NCBI RefSeq assembly: GCF_007896435.1
Contig: NZ_VCBL01000001.1
Coordinates: forward strand, 897,345-961,344
Length of the DNA stretch: 64,000 nucleotides
From: Rummeliibacillus suwonensis
Lineage (GTDB): Bacteria; Bacillota; Bacilli; Bacillales_A; Planococcaceae
Direction of reading: 5' to 3'
Shown: piece after piece, positions 1 to 8,843 of the stretch
Position numbering within the stretch: position 1 is the first letter of the stretch
Layout: every line of letters starts with the position of its first letter
Position numbers and translations under genes: made by a program
Notes under the pieces: generated by a model
What the model saw: only the letters and a program-made list of their open reading frames with translations
What the model was told of the DNA's origin: nothing
The model's database searches: none

Positions 1-335
1 TTTCTCCTTTAAATCCATGGTGGGATGCCTTTATCGGTGCTGCTATTGGATTTGGTATTTTATTTCTGATTGCGGTTGTGTCGAAAGGTGGAATGGGTGG
101 TGGCGATATTAAGTTATTTTTCGTCATCGGTCTTATTTTAGGCTTTAAGCTAACGATTGTTGCATTGTTTATATCATCTATCATTGGTTTAATAGCGGGT
201 ATTATACAACTTCTATGGCAAAAGAAAGGGCGTAAACATCCAATTCCATTTGGACCTTGGATTGCATTGGGAAGTACGATCACTTATTTTTATGGTTTGA
301 AAATACTCGAATGGTATACCAATTTGTTATTTTAA
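1..335 (+). CDS. comC: Prepilin peptidase ComC, C-terminal part (gene starts before the window)
   Basis: The reading frame is open from base 3, so this is the 3' end of a longer gene. The visible part has hydrophobic segments and the G-G-G-D-I-K motif at about 100–120, which is the second catalytic aspartate motif of type IV prepilin peptidases (GxGD aspartyl proteases). The family cleaves and methylates pseudopilins such as ComGC in the membrane for DNA uptake. The following spoIIB–maf–radC–mreB order is as in B. subtilis and supports comC. A GTG at 78 is an internal valine, not a start. Confidence 0.88.
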   Translation, partial: SPLNPWWDAFIGAAIGFGILFLIAVVSKGGMGGGDIKLFFVIGLILGFKLTIVALFISSIIGLIAGIIQLLWQKKGRKHPIPFGPWIALGSTITYFYGLKILEWYTNLLF

Positions 336-351
336 CAAGAAAACTTTTTAG

Positions 352-382
352 GGCGAGACGACAGCAGTCTCGTCTTTTTTTA
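352..382 (+). terminator. Rho-independent terminator after comC
   Basis: The stem pairs GGGCGAGAC (352–360) with GTCTCGTCT (368–376), one G·T pair included, around a 7-nt loop, followed by a T run. It separates comC from spoIIB. Confidence 0.8.
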
Positions 383-422
383 TGTCTATTCTGCTACGGT
401 ATTGAATAGGGGTGATGTCGTT

Positions 423-1043
423 ATGAAATTAAAGCGCAACAAAGAGGAAAAACAATTTCTATTAGCTGCGGTCATTCATGGTGTAATGATTGGGGCTGCG
501 GGGGTACTATTATTTTTCTTTATATTACAGGCGGTTGAGAAAAAAGATGGGGCTTCTGACAAAGTATTACCTGTCAATTTACCAAAAAGTACAAAGGTGG
601 AAAGTAAATCAGTGCCATTCTATGCGATGCAATACGGTGTCTATTCTTCGTCGCAGGCGGCTTCTGATTTTCTAGCAGGGCATCCGGAATATGAGAGTGT
701 AGCTATCATACCTGCCGATAAGCAATTCTATCTTTGGGGAGCGATTAGTACTAGTGAAAAGAAGATCAAGTCGATTGTTACAAAAGATTCCTTTGTAAAG
801 CCTTTTCGTCTGAGTGGTGCTGCATGTGAAGAAAAAGGGCTCAAAAGTATACCACAATTGCTAGAAGTGAGCAAAGTAGCGAAATTAAATAGTAGCGATT
901 CTCAATCTAAACTCGCTGCACCTGTTGATTGGAAGGCGGCGGTTGCAGATGCGACAAAGGCTTCGGATAAATTGGAACTCGTCAAATTAATGCTTTTGGA
1001 GCATTATGTATCGCAAAATGACTGTTTGAAAATCGAATTTTGA
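423..1043 (+). CDS. spoIIB: SpoIIB-like SPOR-domain membrane protein
   Basis: A protein of about 206 residues with a short basic cytoplasmic N-terminus, one membrane segment (about residues 18–42) and an extracytoplasmic region with a SPOR-like fold around residues 65–115 (aromatic-rich YGVYSS and FYLWGAIS elements). SPOR domains bind denuded peptidoglycan; SpoIIB assists septal wall remodelling at engulfment in B. subtilis. The position between comC and maf matches spoIIB. It is shorter than the B. subtilis protein. I start at ATG 423 because AGGGGTGAT lies 6–7 nt upstream; the frame is open back to a TTG at 402, which lacks a ribosome site. Confidence 0.72.
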   Translation: MKLKRNKEEKQFLLAAVIHGVMIGAAGVLLFFFILQAVEKKDGASDKVLPVNLPKSTKVESKSVPFYAMQYGVYSSSQAASDFLAGHPEYESVAIIPADKQFYLWGAISTSEKKIKSIVTKDSFVKPFRLSGAACEEKGLKSIPQLLEVSKVAKLNSSDSQSKLAAPVDWKAAVADATKASDKLELVKLMLLEHYVSQNDCLKIEF

Positions 1044-1138
1044 TAGAAAAAAAGTATGCAAAATTTAGTTTCTCTTATTTTTTCTGATTTCCCTAATTTT
1101 TACTTTTATATTATGATGTTTAAAAAAGGAGTGATTAT

Positions 1139-1750
1139 ATGTCCATACGATTAAACAGAGATATGATTCTATTGAATCCGCAAGGGAATTGTGAGGAGTT
1201 GTTAAAGAAATTGCAAGTTCCTTTTTCAGTCATTCACCAAAACATAGCACTAGATTGTCCATTACCACCGACTCCCTTTGAATATGCAAATACTTCAGTT
1301 GTCGTTCGATTATTGAGGATGAACGCATCGCATTCCTCTATATGTTATATGACTGTTGAGCGTGTCATCAGTTTAAATGGTGTTATTATGCGTTTACCCG
1401 ATGCTAGAAAGGAAGCAATATCATTTTTAAGGCAATTGTCCAATCAAAAACATGTAGTCACTACTGCTGTGGGCATACGCTATGATGATAAACTATCATC
1501 CTTTGTTGTACAGTCTGATGTGATCATGCATCGCCTTTCAACAAAAATAATTACACAATATATCGAAACAGGGGAACCTTTTGAACAAGATATTGGTTAT
1601 AATATAATGGGAGTCGGACAAAATTTAGTGAAGAGGATAGATGGAAGTAAGTATAATGTCGCTGGTCTACCATTAGATGTACTGAAGATCTTTCTAGCAG
1701 AAAAGCATATTATTTCTGTGGAAAAGGAGGAATCCATCCATGGCAACTAA
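1139..1750 (+). CDS. maf: Maf-family protein with degenerate active site
   Basis: A 203-residue protein in the maf position, and the family fold is recognisable: the C-terminal GLPLDVL, the IDGSKYNV region, the YIETGEPF element and an LSNQKHVVTTAVGI stretch all align with Maf nucleotide pyrophosphatases. The catalytic signatures are missing: the N-terminal S-x-S-P-R-R is replaced by N-P-Q-G-N-C, the A-D-T aspartate by Y-M-T, the G-K-P lysine by R-L-P, and the D-K-A-G-A-Y-G lysine by E-Q-D-I-G-Y-N. Active Maf enzymes hydrolyse m7GTP, dTTP or UTP; this one probably does not. The ribosome site AAAGGAG precedes ATG 1139, and the end overlaps radC by 11 nt. Confidence 0.75.
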   Translation: MSIRLNRDMILLNPQGNCEELLKKLQVPFSVIHQNIALDCPLPPTPFEYANTSVVVRLLRMNASHSSICYMTVERVISLNGVIMRLPDARKEAISFLRQLSNQKHVVTTAVGIRYDDKLSSFVVQSDVIMHRLSTKIITQYIETGEPFEQDIGYNIMGVGQNLVKRIDGSKYNVAGLPLDVLKIFLAEKHIISVEKEESIHGN

Positions 1751-2438
1751 TGTTGAAACGCCATTGATGATCCGCGATGTTCATCTGGATGATCGACCAA
1801 GAGAAAGACTCAAGCGGCAAGGCGCAGATAGTTTATCAAATCAAGAGTTACTAGCGATTCTCCTACGCACAGGGACAAAGCAAGAATCTGTTCTCTATGT
1901 GGCGAATCGTGTCTTAACCCATTTTGAACAGCTTCACGAATTAAAGAATGCGACAATTGAAGAAATCATGTGCATTAAAGGGATTGGTGAAGCAAAAGCC
2001 ATTCAATTGTTAGCGGCTATTGAATTAGGAAGACGTTTACATAAGCAAAGGACAGATGAACGTTTTACGATTCGCTCACCACATGATGCGGCTCGTTATT
2101 TGATGCCCGATATGTCTTCTTTATTGCAAGAAAATTTTGTGACGCTATTTTTAAATGTCAAAAACCAGATTATTCATCAGCAAACGATTTTTATAGGGAG
2201 TTTAAATGCAAGTATTGTACATCCCCGTGAAATTTTTCGTGAAGCTGTAAAACGATCTGCCGCCTCGATTATTTGTGCTCACAACCATCCATCTGGTAAT
2301 CCTTCTCCTAGCTCGGAAGACATAGACGTGACCAAACGTCTACAAGAAGCAGGTTTAATCATTGGAATCGAACTTTTAGACCATGTCATCATCGGGGATC
2401 ATCAATTTATAAGTTTAAAAGAGAAAGGGTATATGTAG
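1740..2438 (+). CDS. radC: DNA repair protein RadC (JAMM/MPN domain)
   Basis: 232 residues. The N-terminal half has helix-hairpin-helix motifs (C-I-K-G-I-G-E-A-K-A near residue 80). The C-terminal half is an MPN domain with the JAMM zinc-metalloprotease signature H-N-H-P-S-G-x-x-x-P-S-x-x-D at about 181–194. The molecular role of RadC is unsettled. It overlaps the end of the Maf-like gene, with AAAAGGAGGAA just before the ATG, so the two are translated in tandem. Confidence 0.93.
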   Translation: MATNVETPLMIRDVHLDDRPRERLKRQGADSLSNQELLAILLRTGTKQESVLYVANRVLTHFEQLHELKNATIEEIMCIKGIGEAKAIQLLAAIELGRRLHKQRTDERFTIRSPHDAARYLMPDMSSLLQENFVTLFLNVKNQIIHQQTIFIGSLNASIVHPREIFREAVKRSAASIICAHNHPSGNPSPSSEDIDVTKRLQEAGLIIGIELLDHVIIGDHQFISLKEKGYM

Positions 2439-2464
2439 CACTGTAATTTTTAACTCTTTTCCGT

Positions 2465-2470
2465 TATAAT
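2465..2470 (+). promoter_or_regulatory. Possible -10 box upstream of mreB
   Basis: A perfect TATAAT lies in the radC–mreB gap. The matching -35 position (2442–2447, TGTAAT) is poor, so promoter assignment rests mainly on the -10 and the gap. Confidence 0.4.
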
Positions 2471-2534
2471 GAAATTTATGATTTGATGAACAGCTACGAA
2501 AGTTATGGCTAAAAAGAGAAAGGAAGAACAGAAA

Positions 2535-3551
2535 GTGTTTGGATTAGGTGGAAAAGATGTCGGGATTGACCTTGGCACAGCAAATACATTGGTATTTTTG
2601 AAAGGGAAAGGAATCGTACTCAGAGAACCTTCTGTAGTAGCGAAAAATACAAAAACTGGTGAAATCGTTGCGGTAGGTAACGACGCCAAAAATATGATCG
2701 GTCGTACACCAGGTTCAATCGTGGCTATTCGTCCGATGAAAGACGGTGTTATTGCAGACTTCGATATTACAACTGCAATGATCGAATATTATATGAGAGA
2801 AGCAATGAAAGCTTCTGGCGGTAACTGGAAAAAGCCAAACGTCATGGTTTGTGTGCCTTATGGCATTACATCCGTAGAACAACGTGCGGTGATCGATGCA
2901 TCTCGTCAAGCAGGTGCGAAGGAAGCCTATACGATCGAAGAACCATTTGCAGCTGCGATTGGCGCAAATCTACCAGTTTGGGAACCAACAGGTAGTATGG
3001 TAGTAGATATAGGTGGCGGTACTTCTGAAGTGGCAGTGATCTCTTTAGGTGGTATTGTGACAAGTGAATCTGTACGTGTCGGTGGAGATGCAATGGATGC
3101 GGCTATTATTGCTTATATTCGTAAATCTTATAATCTCACTATCGGTGAACGTACAGCTGAAACGGTTAAAATGGAAATCGGTTCTGCAAGTACTGAAGGT
3201 CCAGAAGCAAAAATGGAAATCCGTGGTCGCGATTTGGTAACTGGACTACCAAAAACAATTGAAATTTCGTCTGTTGAAATTGTAGCTGCATTGAAAGAAT
3301 CGATTGCGGCGATTATCGATGGCGTGAAAAAAACATTAGAACAAACTCCACCTGAATTGTCTGCCGACGTGATGGAACGAGGAATCGTGTTAACTGGTGG
3401 TGGCGCTTTACTGAAAAACTTGGACAAAGTAATTAGTGATGAAACAAATATGCCTGTATTTATCGCAGAAAACCCATTAGACTGTGTTGCAATAGGGACA
3501 GGTATGGCATTAGAACATATTGACCTAATGCGTCGTCACCAAACAAAATAA
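2535..3551 (+). CDS. mreB: Rod-shape-determining actin homologue MreB
   Basis: Actin-fold ATPase that polymerises on the inner membrane face and guides the elongation machinery. The phosphate-1 motif D-L-G-T-A-N-T, the V-D-I-G-G-G-T-S-E phosphate-2 loop and the L-T-G-G-G-A-L-L adenosine motif are all present. I prefer GTG 2535 (338 residues, starting [14 protein letters not shown]) because it matches the family length and N-terminus and is preceded by AAAGGAAG. An ATG at 2505 would add the ten residues [10 protein letters not shown] but has no clear ribosome site. First gene of mreBCD–minCD. Confidence 0.94.
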   Translation: MFGLGGKDVGIDLGTANTLVFLKGKGIVLREPSVVAKNTKTGEIVAVGNDAKNMIGRTPGSIVAIRPMKDGVIADFDITTAMIEYYMREAMKASGGNWKKPNVMVCVPYGITSVEQRAVIDASRQAGAKEAYTIEEPFAAAIGANLPVWEPTGSMVVDIGGGTSEVAVISLGGIVTSESVRVGGDAMDAAIIAYIRKSYNLTIGERTAETVKMEIGSASTEGPEAKMEIRGRDLVTGLPKTIEISSVEIVAALKESIAAIIDGVKKTLEQTPPELSADVMERGIVLTGGGALLKNLDKVISDETNMPVFIAENPLDCVAIGTGMALEHIDLMRRHQTK

Positions 3552-3564
3552 GGGGGATTAGACA

Positions 3565-4467
3565 ATGCCACAGTTTTTCTCGAATAAGCGATTGATATTG
3601 CTGCTTGTCGGCGTAATCTTCTTAGTGGCATTGATTAGCTTTTCCTTACGCGATCGTCAAAACGCATCTCTTCCTGAACAAATTATCAAAGACACTGTCG
3701 GATTTGGACAATCCATTGTTGCCAAACCGGCAAGTTATATTACAGGATTTGTCAATAATGTAGATGAATTATTGAACACCTATGATGAAAACAAACGTTT
3801 AAAATCGCGCCTGGAAGAATTCGGAACATTACAAGCTAAAGTCAATGAATTGAAAGTTGAAAATGACAAGTTAAAAGATTTAGTTGGAAAAAAGGATGAT
3901 TTACGTAACTTTGATCCGATTCAAGCAAATGTCATTGCACGTAATCCTGACCAATGGGAAGAAAAACTCATTTTAAATGAGGGCTCTATGAGTGGTATCA
4001 AAGTTAATATGGCTGTACTAACTTCTAAGGGCTTAATTGGTAAAATCGTTCAAACTACCCCTTATACGTCGCAAGTTGAATTACTATCAACCAATAACAC
4101 AAATTATCGCGTATCTGCTGTTGTAGCCAATAAAAAGTCAGAAGCATTCGGCTTAATCGAAGGTTTTAATGCAAAACGTGGGGAATTGGTCTTAAAAAGA
4201 ATTGATTCAAGTCTGCCTGTTAAAAAAGGTGATAAAGTGACAACTTCTGGTCTAGGAGGAATATTCCCTAAAGGCGTGTTAATCGGTGAAGTGACAAAAG
4301 TTTCTACAGATGATTTTGGTTTGACGAAATTAGCATATGTCAAACCGGCGGCTGATTTTTCTATGTTAGATCATGTTGTCATTGCGAAACGTCAATCTAT
4401 CTCTGTTGATGGTTCAGATGGCAATGGTACAAATAAATCTATCACTACAGAAACTGGGGATCAGTAA
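3565..4467 (+). CDS. mreC: Rod-shape-determining protein MreC
   Basis: 300 residues. There is a single N-terminal membrane anchor (about 8–26), then a coiled coil (about 70–115, rich in E/K/L around L-K-V-E-N-D-K-L-K-D-L) and a periplasmic-type beta domain ending at H-V-V-I-A. In the family MreC dimerises outside the membrane and links MreB with penicillin-binding proteins. The ribosome site AAGGGGGATT precedes the ATG. The low-complexity Ser/Gly/Thr tail is common in the family. Confidence 0.94.
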   Translation: MPQFFSNKRLILLLVGVIFLVALISFSLRDRQNASLPEQIIKDTVGFGQSIVAKPASYITGFVNNVDELLNTYDENKRLKSRLEEFGTLQAKVNELKVENDKLKDLVGKKDDLRNFDPIQANVIARNPDQWEEKLILNEGSMSGIKVNMAVLTSKGLIGKIVQTTPYTSQVELLSTNNTNYRVSAVVANKKSEAFGLIEGFNAKRGELVLKRIDSSLPVKKGDKVTTSGLGGIFPKGVLIGEVTKVSTDDFGLTKLAYVKPAADFSMLDHVVIAKRQSISVDGSDGNGTNKSITTETGDQ

Positions 4468-4469
4468 CA

Positions 4470-4994
4470 ATGGTTAAATTTCTTATTCCGCTTGTAGCCG
4501 TTCTATTGTTTTTTTTAGAAACAGAGTTTTCGCTTTATTCTCCAATTGAATGGCACGGTCATTTATATTACCTAGTACCGAGATTTTTGATTCTTTACTT
4601 GATTTTCTTGTCTATTTATTATGATCGTAAACGTGCGATGTGGTACGGATTAATATTTGGGGTATTGTATGATATTTTTTATATTGATATTATTGGATTG
4701 TACACATTCTTATATCCATTTATTTGTTTTATAGCGGGTTATACAGTAAAATATATCCATCAACATCTAGCTATTACAACAGTCCTTTCATTGGTACTCG
4801 TAGCACTACTAGAGATCGTTTTACATCAATTTTTCTTATTGATTTCTTTTACTTCGGTTCCATTTACTGAGTTTTTAAACCAACGGCTGATTCCAACGAT
4901 GATCGCAAACTCTATCTATTTGATCATGCTGGGTTGGACATTTAAATATTTGATAGAAGCTCGACTCTTTAAAGCAAATCAATCAACTTTATAA
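4470..4994 (+). CDS. mreD: Rod-shape-determining membrane protein MreD
   Basis: 174 residues, almost entirely hydrophobic, with five to six predicted membrane spans. Two nucleotides separate it from mreC, and its ribosome site lies inside the mreC end (CTGGGGATC). MreD is an integral membrane partner of MreC in the elongasome. The call rests on hydropathy, length and position in mreBCD. Confidence 0.9.
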   Translation: MVKFLIPLVAVLLFFLETEFSLYSPIEWHGHLYYLVPRFLILYLIFLSIYYDRKRAMWYGLIFGVLYDIFYIDIIGLYTFLYPFICFIAGYTVKYIHQHLAITTVLSLVLVALLEIVLHQFFLLISFTSVPFTEFLNQRLIPTMIANSIYLIMLGWTFKYLIEARLFKANQSTL

Positions 4995-5017
4995 TAGAGA
5001 AGCGTGAGGTGAAGCAT

Positions 5018-5689
5018 TTGACAACTAAGCAACTTGTCTTAATCAAAGGTACAAAAGAGGGACTTGTGCTTCAGCTTGATGATCAATGCGCTTACTCTGA
5101 TTTATTGGATGAATTAAAGCGTAAAGTCACTGAAGATGGTTTAGAAGGACAAGCAGAAGTAACGATACATGTGGGAAATCGATATTGTAATCAGGAGCAG
5201 TTAAAGGAAATTCTTCATATCGTTCAACAATCTAAACACTTAAAAGTTTCAAAGATTAAGAGTGATGTGATTACTGTAGAAGAATGTAATCAAAAGCTTT
5301 TGAAAAGTCAATCTGCAACTTACATAGGTATTGTACGTTCTGGACAAGAATTGAGAGCTGACGGTGATCTTGTTGTTATTGGCGATGTCAATCCCAACGG
5401 TAAAGTGATTGCTGGAGGTAGTATCTATGTCATGGGACGTTTAAAGGGAATGGCACATGCAGGCGTTGAAGGAAACCGTGAATGTGTAATTGCTGCTTCA
5501 TGGTTAGAGGCCACCCATCTTATGATTGCCGATTTAATGGAATTGATGACCAATGAGGTGACCATTTTAGCGGAAAAACCAGAAATGGAATGTGCTTATA
5601 TTCATCCGAACGGACATATTGCTATAGACCGCTTGCAGGATTTACGCATTTTAAGACCAAATTTATCGACATTTAAGGGAGGAAGCTAA
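5018..5689 (+). CDS. minC: Septum-site inhibitor MinC
   Basis: About 223 residues. The N-terminal domain (about 1–100) inhibits FtsZ; the C-terminal beta-helix domain (about 110–205) shows the family motif R-S-G-Q-x-L-x-x-x-G-D-L-V-V-I-G-D-V-N-P-N-G and the Gly-rich turns that bind MinD. I choose TTG 5018 because GAGGTGA ends 5 nt before it; GTG 5009 in the same frame overlaps that site. The next gene is minD. Confidence 0.92.
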   Translation: MTTKQLVLIKGTKEGLVLQLDDQCAYSDLLDELKRKVTEDGLEGQAEVTIHVGNRYCNQEQLKEILHIVQQSKHLKVSKIKSDVITVEECNQKLLKSQSATYIGIVRSGQELRADGDLVVIGDVNPNGKVIAGGSIYVMGRLKGMAHAGVEGNRECVIAASWLEATHLMIADLMELMTNEVTILAEKPEMECAYIHPNGHIAIDRLQDLRILRPNLSTFKGGS

Positions 5690-5690
5690 T

Positions 5691-6488
5691 GTGGGTGAAG
5701 CTATCGTAATTACTTCTGGTAAAGGTGGAGTAGGGAAGACAACTACTACTGCCAATTTAGGTACTGCATTGGCACTTCAAAACAAAAAAGTATGCTTAAT
5801 AGATACGGATATCGGTTTACGTAACCTAGATGTCATTTTAGGTTTAGAAAACCGTATTATCTATGACTTAGTAGATACTGTTGAAGGGCGTTGTAAAATT
5901 CAGCAGGCACTTGTAAAGGATAAGCGATTTGATGATTTACTTTTCTTATTACCAGCTGCCCAAACCTCTGATAAAAATGCTGTAACACCGCAGCAAATGG
6001 CAAAGTTAGTGGAAGAATTGAAACTTGATTTTGACTATGTTTTAATTGACTGCCCTGCAGGAATTGAACAAGGTTATAAAAACGCTGTTGCAGGTGCTGA
6101 TAAAGCAATTGTTGTGACAACGCCTGAAATTTCGGCAGTCCGTGATGCTGACCGCATAATTGGATTATTGGAAAAAGAAGAAATAGAACCACCAAGGCTA
6201 ATTATCAATCGTATCCGACCTCAATTAATGAAAAATGGTGATTCAATGGATGTCAATGAAATCACGACACATTTATCGATCGATTTGCTAGGGATCATTC
6301 CAGATGATGAGCAAGTCATCCGTTCTTCTAATAAGGGAGAACCAATCGTTATGGAACCATCTACTCAAGCAGCGATTGCCTATCGGAATATTGTGCGTAG
6401 AATTTTAGGCGAATCTGTGCCACTGATGTCATTGGAAAATGAACATAAAGGTGTTTTTTCAAAAATTAAAGCTTTATTTGCTAAATAA
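5691..6488 (+). CDS. minD: Septum-site-determining ATPase MinD
   Basis: 265 residues. The deviant Walker A K-G-G-V-G-K-T (residues 11–17), switch motifs (D-T-D-I-G-L-R-N-L-D) and a C-terminal amphipathic membrane-targeting helix (F-S-K-I-K-A-L-F) are visible. MinD brings MinC to the membrane and positions division through DivIVA/MinJ-type partners in Firmicutes. The GTG start is preceded by AAGGGAGG 8 nt upstream. Confidence 0.96.
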   Translation: MGEAIVITSGKGGVGKTTTTANLGTALALQNKKVCLIDTDIGLRNLDVILGLENRIIYDLVDTVEGRCKIQQALVKDKRFDDLLFLLPAAQTSDKNAVTPQQMAKLVEELKLDFDYVLIDCPAGIEQGYKNAVAGADKAIVVTTPEISAVRDADRIIGLLEKEEIEPPRLIINRIRPQLMKNGDSMDVNEITTHLSIDLLGIIPDDEQVIRSSNKGEPIVMEPSTQAAIAYRNIVRRILGESVPLMSLENEHKGVFSKIKALFAK

Positions 6489-6903
6489 TAGGATACTACA
6501 TAATGTGTAACAAGGTGCTAGCTGCTTAAAAGCAAGCCCTGTTCTAACAAGATAATTAGTTACTAGTTAAGTTAGTAAAGCTCTTCTCTATTATTTTAGA
6601 GATCAGCCATCATTTGTACGATGACAAGTGCCATTCATCATAATTGAATGGCGCTTTTTTTGTTTAAAAAGTTTTTTATGCACAGCTCTTGAATGCTATG
6701 GGAATTTCATAGACTTATGGGGAAAGAGAGACAATAAAACGTATTCTACATTATGAAATGGATTCAGGTGAATAATTTCATAGAAGGTATAAAACCTTTT
6801 TGAATGGTTTTCATCTCGACTATTGAAGTGTGATCGATAGTTGTACTGTTTGCAAGGGATGCCTCATAAACTGATAGAAAATGTAGTTTTGGGGTGGTAG
6901 TTC
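6489..6903. other. Intergenic region between minD and spoIVFA
   Basis: About 415 bases without a coding region that I can support. It holds the minD terminator (6630–6660). An octamer CATAAACT at 6865–6872, 32 nt before the spoIVFA start, is one mismatch from the sigma-E -10 consensus CATACAmT, but I see no convincing -35 partner. Nothing else is recognised. Confidence 0.5.
6630..6660 (+). terminator. Terminator of the mre–min operon
   Basis: A perfect 8-bp stem GCCATTCA/TGAATGGC with a 7-nt loop, followed by GC and a run of T. It closes the mreB–minD transcription unit. Confidence 0.85.
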
Positions 6904-7425
6904 TTGAAAAAGTGGAAATTGACGCTATTCGTTGCAGTATTACTATTTACATTCATCGTATTAGAAAAAAAGCAAATACTAAATAGTCATGTAACGGATT
7001 ATGTCTTATCAAATGATGACTTACTGATTCTCACGAATTGGACAAAGGAAGTATTCCAGGAGGAAGAAAAAGTAACAGTTATGGCGCCAGTAGCTGACTC
7101 ACATATCGGAGAATACAACACGATGCAATCTTTTTCAAACGGAGTGCTATTATCTTACGATGAACCATTGACTATTTATGCAAAACATGACGGCTTTGTT
7201 ATTTTCACAGGGCATACAAAATCACTTGGTAAAACAATGACGATTACATATGATACAGGTGAGCGGGTAACATATGGATTGCTAAAATCACTAGATTATT
7301 TGCCCTATACAACTATTAAGGAAGGAGAACCTCTAGCTACAATGGATTCGGGAACTTTCTATTTGCAAATTGAGCGTAGAGGCGCTATGTTAGATCCGGA
7401 TTCTATAAAGGGTTGGCTTCAGTGA
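6904..7425 (+). CDS. spoIVFA: Stage IV sporulation protein FA
   Basis: 173 residues from TTG (GGGGTGG 7–13 nt upstream). One membrane segment near residues 5–21, then an extracytoplasmic domain resembling an M23 (LytM) fold, with T-I-Y-A-K-H-D-G-F-V and a terminal Y-L-Q-I-E-R-R-G motif. In B. subtilis SpoIVFA holds BofA and the SpoIVFB protease together at the outer forespore membrane and inhibits pro-sigma-K processing. It is shorter than the B. subtilis protein. Its stop overlaps the ATG of spoIVFB. Confidence 0.85.
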   Translation: MKKWKLTLFVAVLLFTFIVLEKKQILNSHVTDYVLSNDDLLILTNWTKEVFQEEEKVTVMAPVADSHIGEYNTMQSFSNGVLLSYDEPLTIYAKHDGFVIFTGHTKSLGKTMTITYDTGERVTYGLLKSLDYLPYTTIKEGEPLATMDSGTFYLQIERRGAMLDPDSIKGWLQ

Positions 7426-8042
7426 TGAGGAAACTAAAGCTTCACCCCACACTTTTGCCATTGATTGTATGGTTAATCATTACGGGGCAGTTTGCTAATT
7501 ATGCGTTATTATTTATTTCTTTATGCTTGCATGAATTTGGACATTTATTCGTTGCTTATGTCCTTCATGTGAAAGTAAAATCTTGCGTTATCATGCCTTA
7601 TGGTGGGGAGATCCTTTATGCTACAAGGTGGCAAGTGACAAAAAGACAGCAATTTATGATTGCTCTAGGAGGTCCGATTGTCACGATGATCCTTTATGGG
7701 ATTGCATTTTTCTTTCCGAAATCTTTAAGTGAGCCGTTTCAAGCCATACAGATTTTATTGCTTTTGATCAATATTTTACCTATTTGGCCTCTTGATGGCG
7801 GGAGAATGCTAGAAATACTATGGAGTGAAAAAAAGTCATTACAAACGACTAAAACGTCTTTTTTGCTATTATCCATGTCTTGTTGTGCAACATGTTTTGT
7901 TCTGGCTATATGGTATTTTCCACATTCCATCTTTTTTATGCTGATTCTGTTATTGCTTTTTGTTCAAAATATCAAGGCTTTTCGTTACAGAAAATATGAA
8001 CAAGCTTTTGAAAACGTTGTGCTAAATAGGTTGACGTCATAG
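7425..8042 (+). CDS. spoIVFB: Site-2-type intramembrane metalloprotease SpoIVFB
   Basis: 205 residues, multi-spanning. The zinc motif H-E-F-G-H is at residues 36–40 and the second ligand motif (W-P-L-D-G-G-R, D at about 124) is in place, so the M50 catalytic set is complete. It cleaves pro-sigma-K at the mother-cell membrane. I start at ATG 7425, which overlaps the spoIVFA stop (TGATG); the upstream in-frame TTG 7413 and GTG 7422 lie inside spoIVFA. Translational coupling to spoIVFA is expected. Confidence 0.92.
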   Translation: MRKLKLHPTLLPLIVWLIITGQFANYALLFISLCLHEFGHLFVAYVLHVKVKSCVIMPYGGEILYATRWQVTKRQQFMIALGGPIVTMILYGIAFFFPKSLSEPFQAIQILLLLINILPIWPLDGGRMLEILWSEKKSLQTTKTSFLLLSMSCCATCFVLAIWYFPHSIFFMLILLLLFVQNIKAFRYRKYEQAFENVVLNRLTS

Positions 8043-8059
8043 TTTTAGTGTGATAATAT
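8031..8059 (+). promoter_or_regulatory. Promoter of the rplU operon
   Basis: TTGACG (8031–8036), 17 bp, TAATAT (8054–8059) inside the end of spoIVFB. Predicted start near 8066 fits the 5' end of the L21 leader. Confidence 0.6.
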
Positions 8060-8061
8060 TT

Positions 8062-8160
8062 CTATGTTATGTAGCACCCGTGCTACAACCGCGCTGAAAA
8101 GGTTATAAGCATCCATCTGGATCACCTATTGAAGGCGAGTCTGAGACTTTTGAGGAGGTG
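8062..8160 (+). ncRNA. Ribosomal protein L21 leader (cis-regulatory RNA)
   Basis: A leader of about 100 nt before rplU contains the paired elements GTAGCAC…GTGCTAC (8071–8086) and a conserved stretch before the GAGGAGGTG ribosome site. Bacillales rplU genes carry an autoregulatory L21 leader in this position. Identification is by position and hairpin pattern; a covariance-model search was not possible. Confidence 0.65.
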
Positions 8161-8165
8161 CAGTT

Positions 8166-8474
8166 ATGTACGCAATTATTGAAACTGGTGGTAAACAAGT
8201 TAAAGTAGAAGCTGGCCAAGAAATCTACGTTGAAAAAATCAACGCTGAAGCTGGTGAAACAGTTACTTTTGACAAAGTTCTTTTCGTTGGTGGCGAAGAT
8301 GTTAAAGTTGGAGCTCCATTCGTTGAAGGCGCAACAGTTACAGCTAAAGTTGAAAAACAAGGCCGTGAGAAAAAGGTTGTTGTTTTCAAATTAAAAGCTA
8401 AAAAGAACTACCGTCGTAAACAAGGTCATCGTCAACCATACACAAAATTAGTTGTTGAAGCAATCAACGCTTAA
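8166..8474 (+). CDS. rplU: 50S ribosomal protein L21
   Basis: 102 residues, starting [11 protein letters not shown] and containing the basic [15 protein letters not shown] rRNA-binding tail. L21 binds 23S rRNA in the large subunit. GAGGAGGTG lies 5–6 nt upstream of the ATG. First gene of rplU–prp–rpmA. Confidence 0.98.
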   Translation: MYAIIETGGKQVKVEAGQEIYVEKINAEAGETVTFDKVLFVGGEDVKVGAPFVEGATVTAKVEKQGREKKVVVFKLKAKKNYRRKQGHRQPYTKLVVEAINA

Positions 8475-8489
8475 TAGTGGAGGGATTCG

Positions 8490-8831
8490 ATGATTACAGT
8501 TAAGATTCATAGCGATGAAAACCGCAAATCTTATGGCTTTGAAGTTTCAGGTCATGCCTATTCTGGTGATCCTGGCCATGATTTAGTTTGTGCAGGCGCA
8601 TCTGCTATTGCTTTTGGCACGGTAAATGCAATTGGACAAATCCTACAATTACAACCAGGTATTGAACAAGGCGAGAACGGAGGATTTTTATCCTGTGTGA
8701 TCGATCAGGCAGATCTTGACGCTGAGGCTGATGCAAAACTGCAAATCATTCTTCAAACAATGGTGACCCAGTATTATACGATGGTCGCAAGTTATGGAGA
8801 TTTTATCGAATTAAAATATAAAATGATCTAG
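8490..8831 (+). CDS. prp: Ribosomal-processing cysteine protease Prp
   Basis: 113 residues (YsxB family). The catalytic pair is visible: His22 in the S-G-H-A motif and Cys34 in V-C-A-G-A-S. Prp removes the N-terminal extension of L27 in Firmicutes. Its gene is between rplU and rpmA, its substrate, with short gaps and strong ribosome sites on both sides. Confidence 0.93.
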   Translation: MITVKIHSDENRKSYGFEVSGHAYSGDPGHDLVCAGASAIAFGTVNAIGQILQLQPGIEQGENGGFLSCVIDQADLDAEADAKLQIILQTMVTQYYTMVASYGDFIELKYKMI

Positions 8832-8843
8832 GAGGTGGAACAT

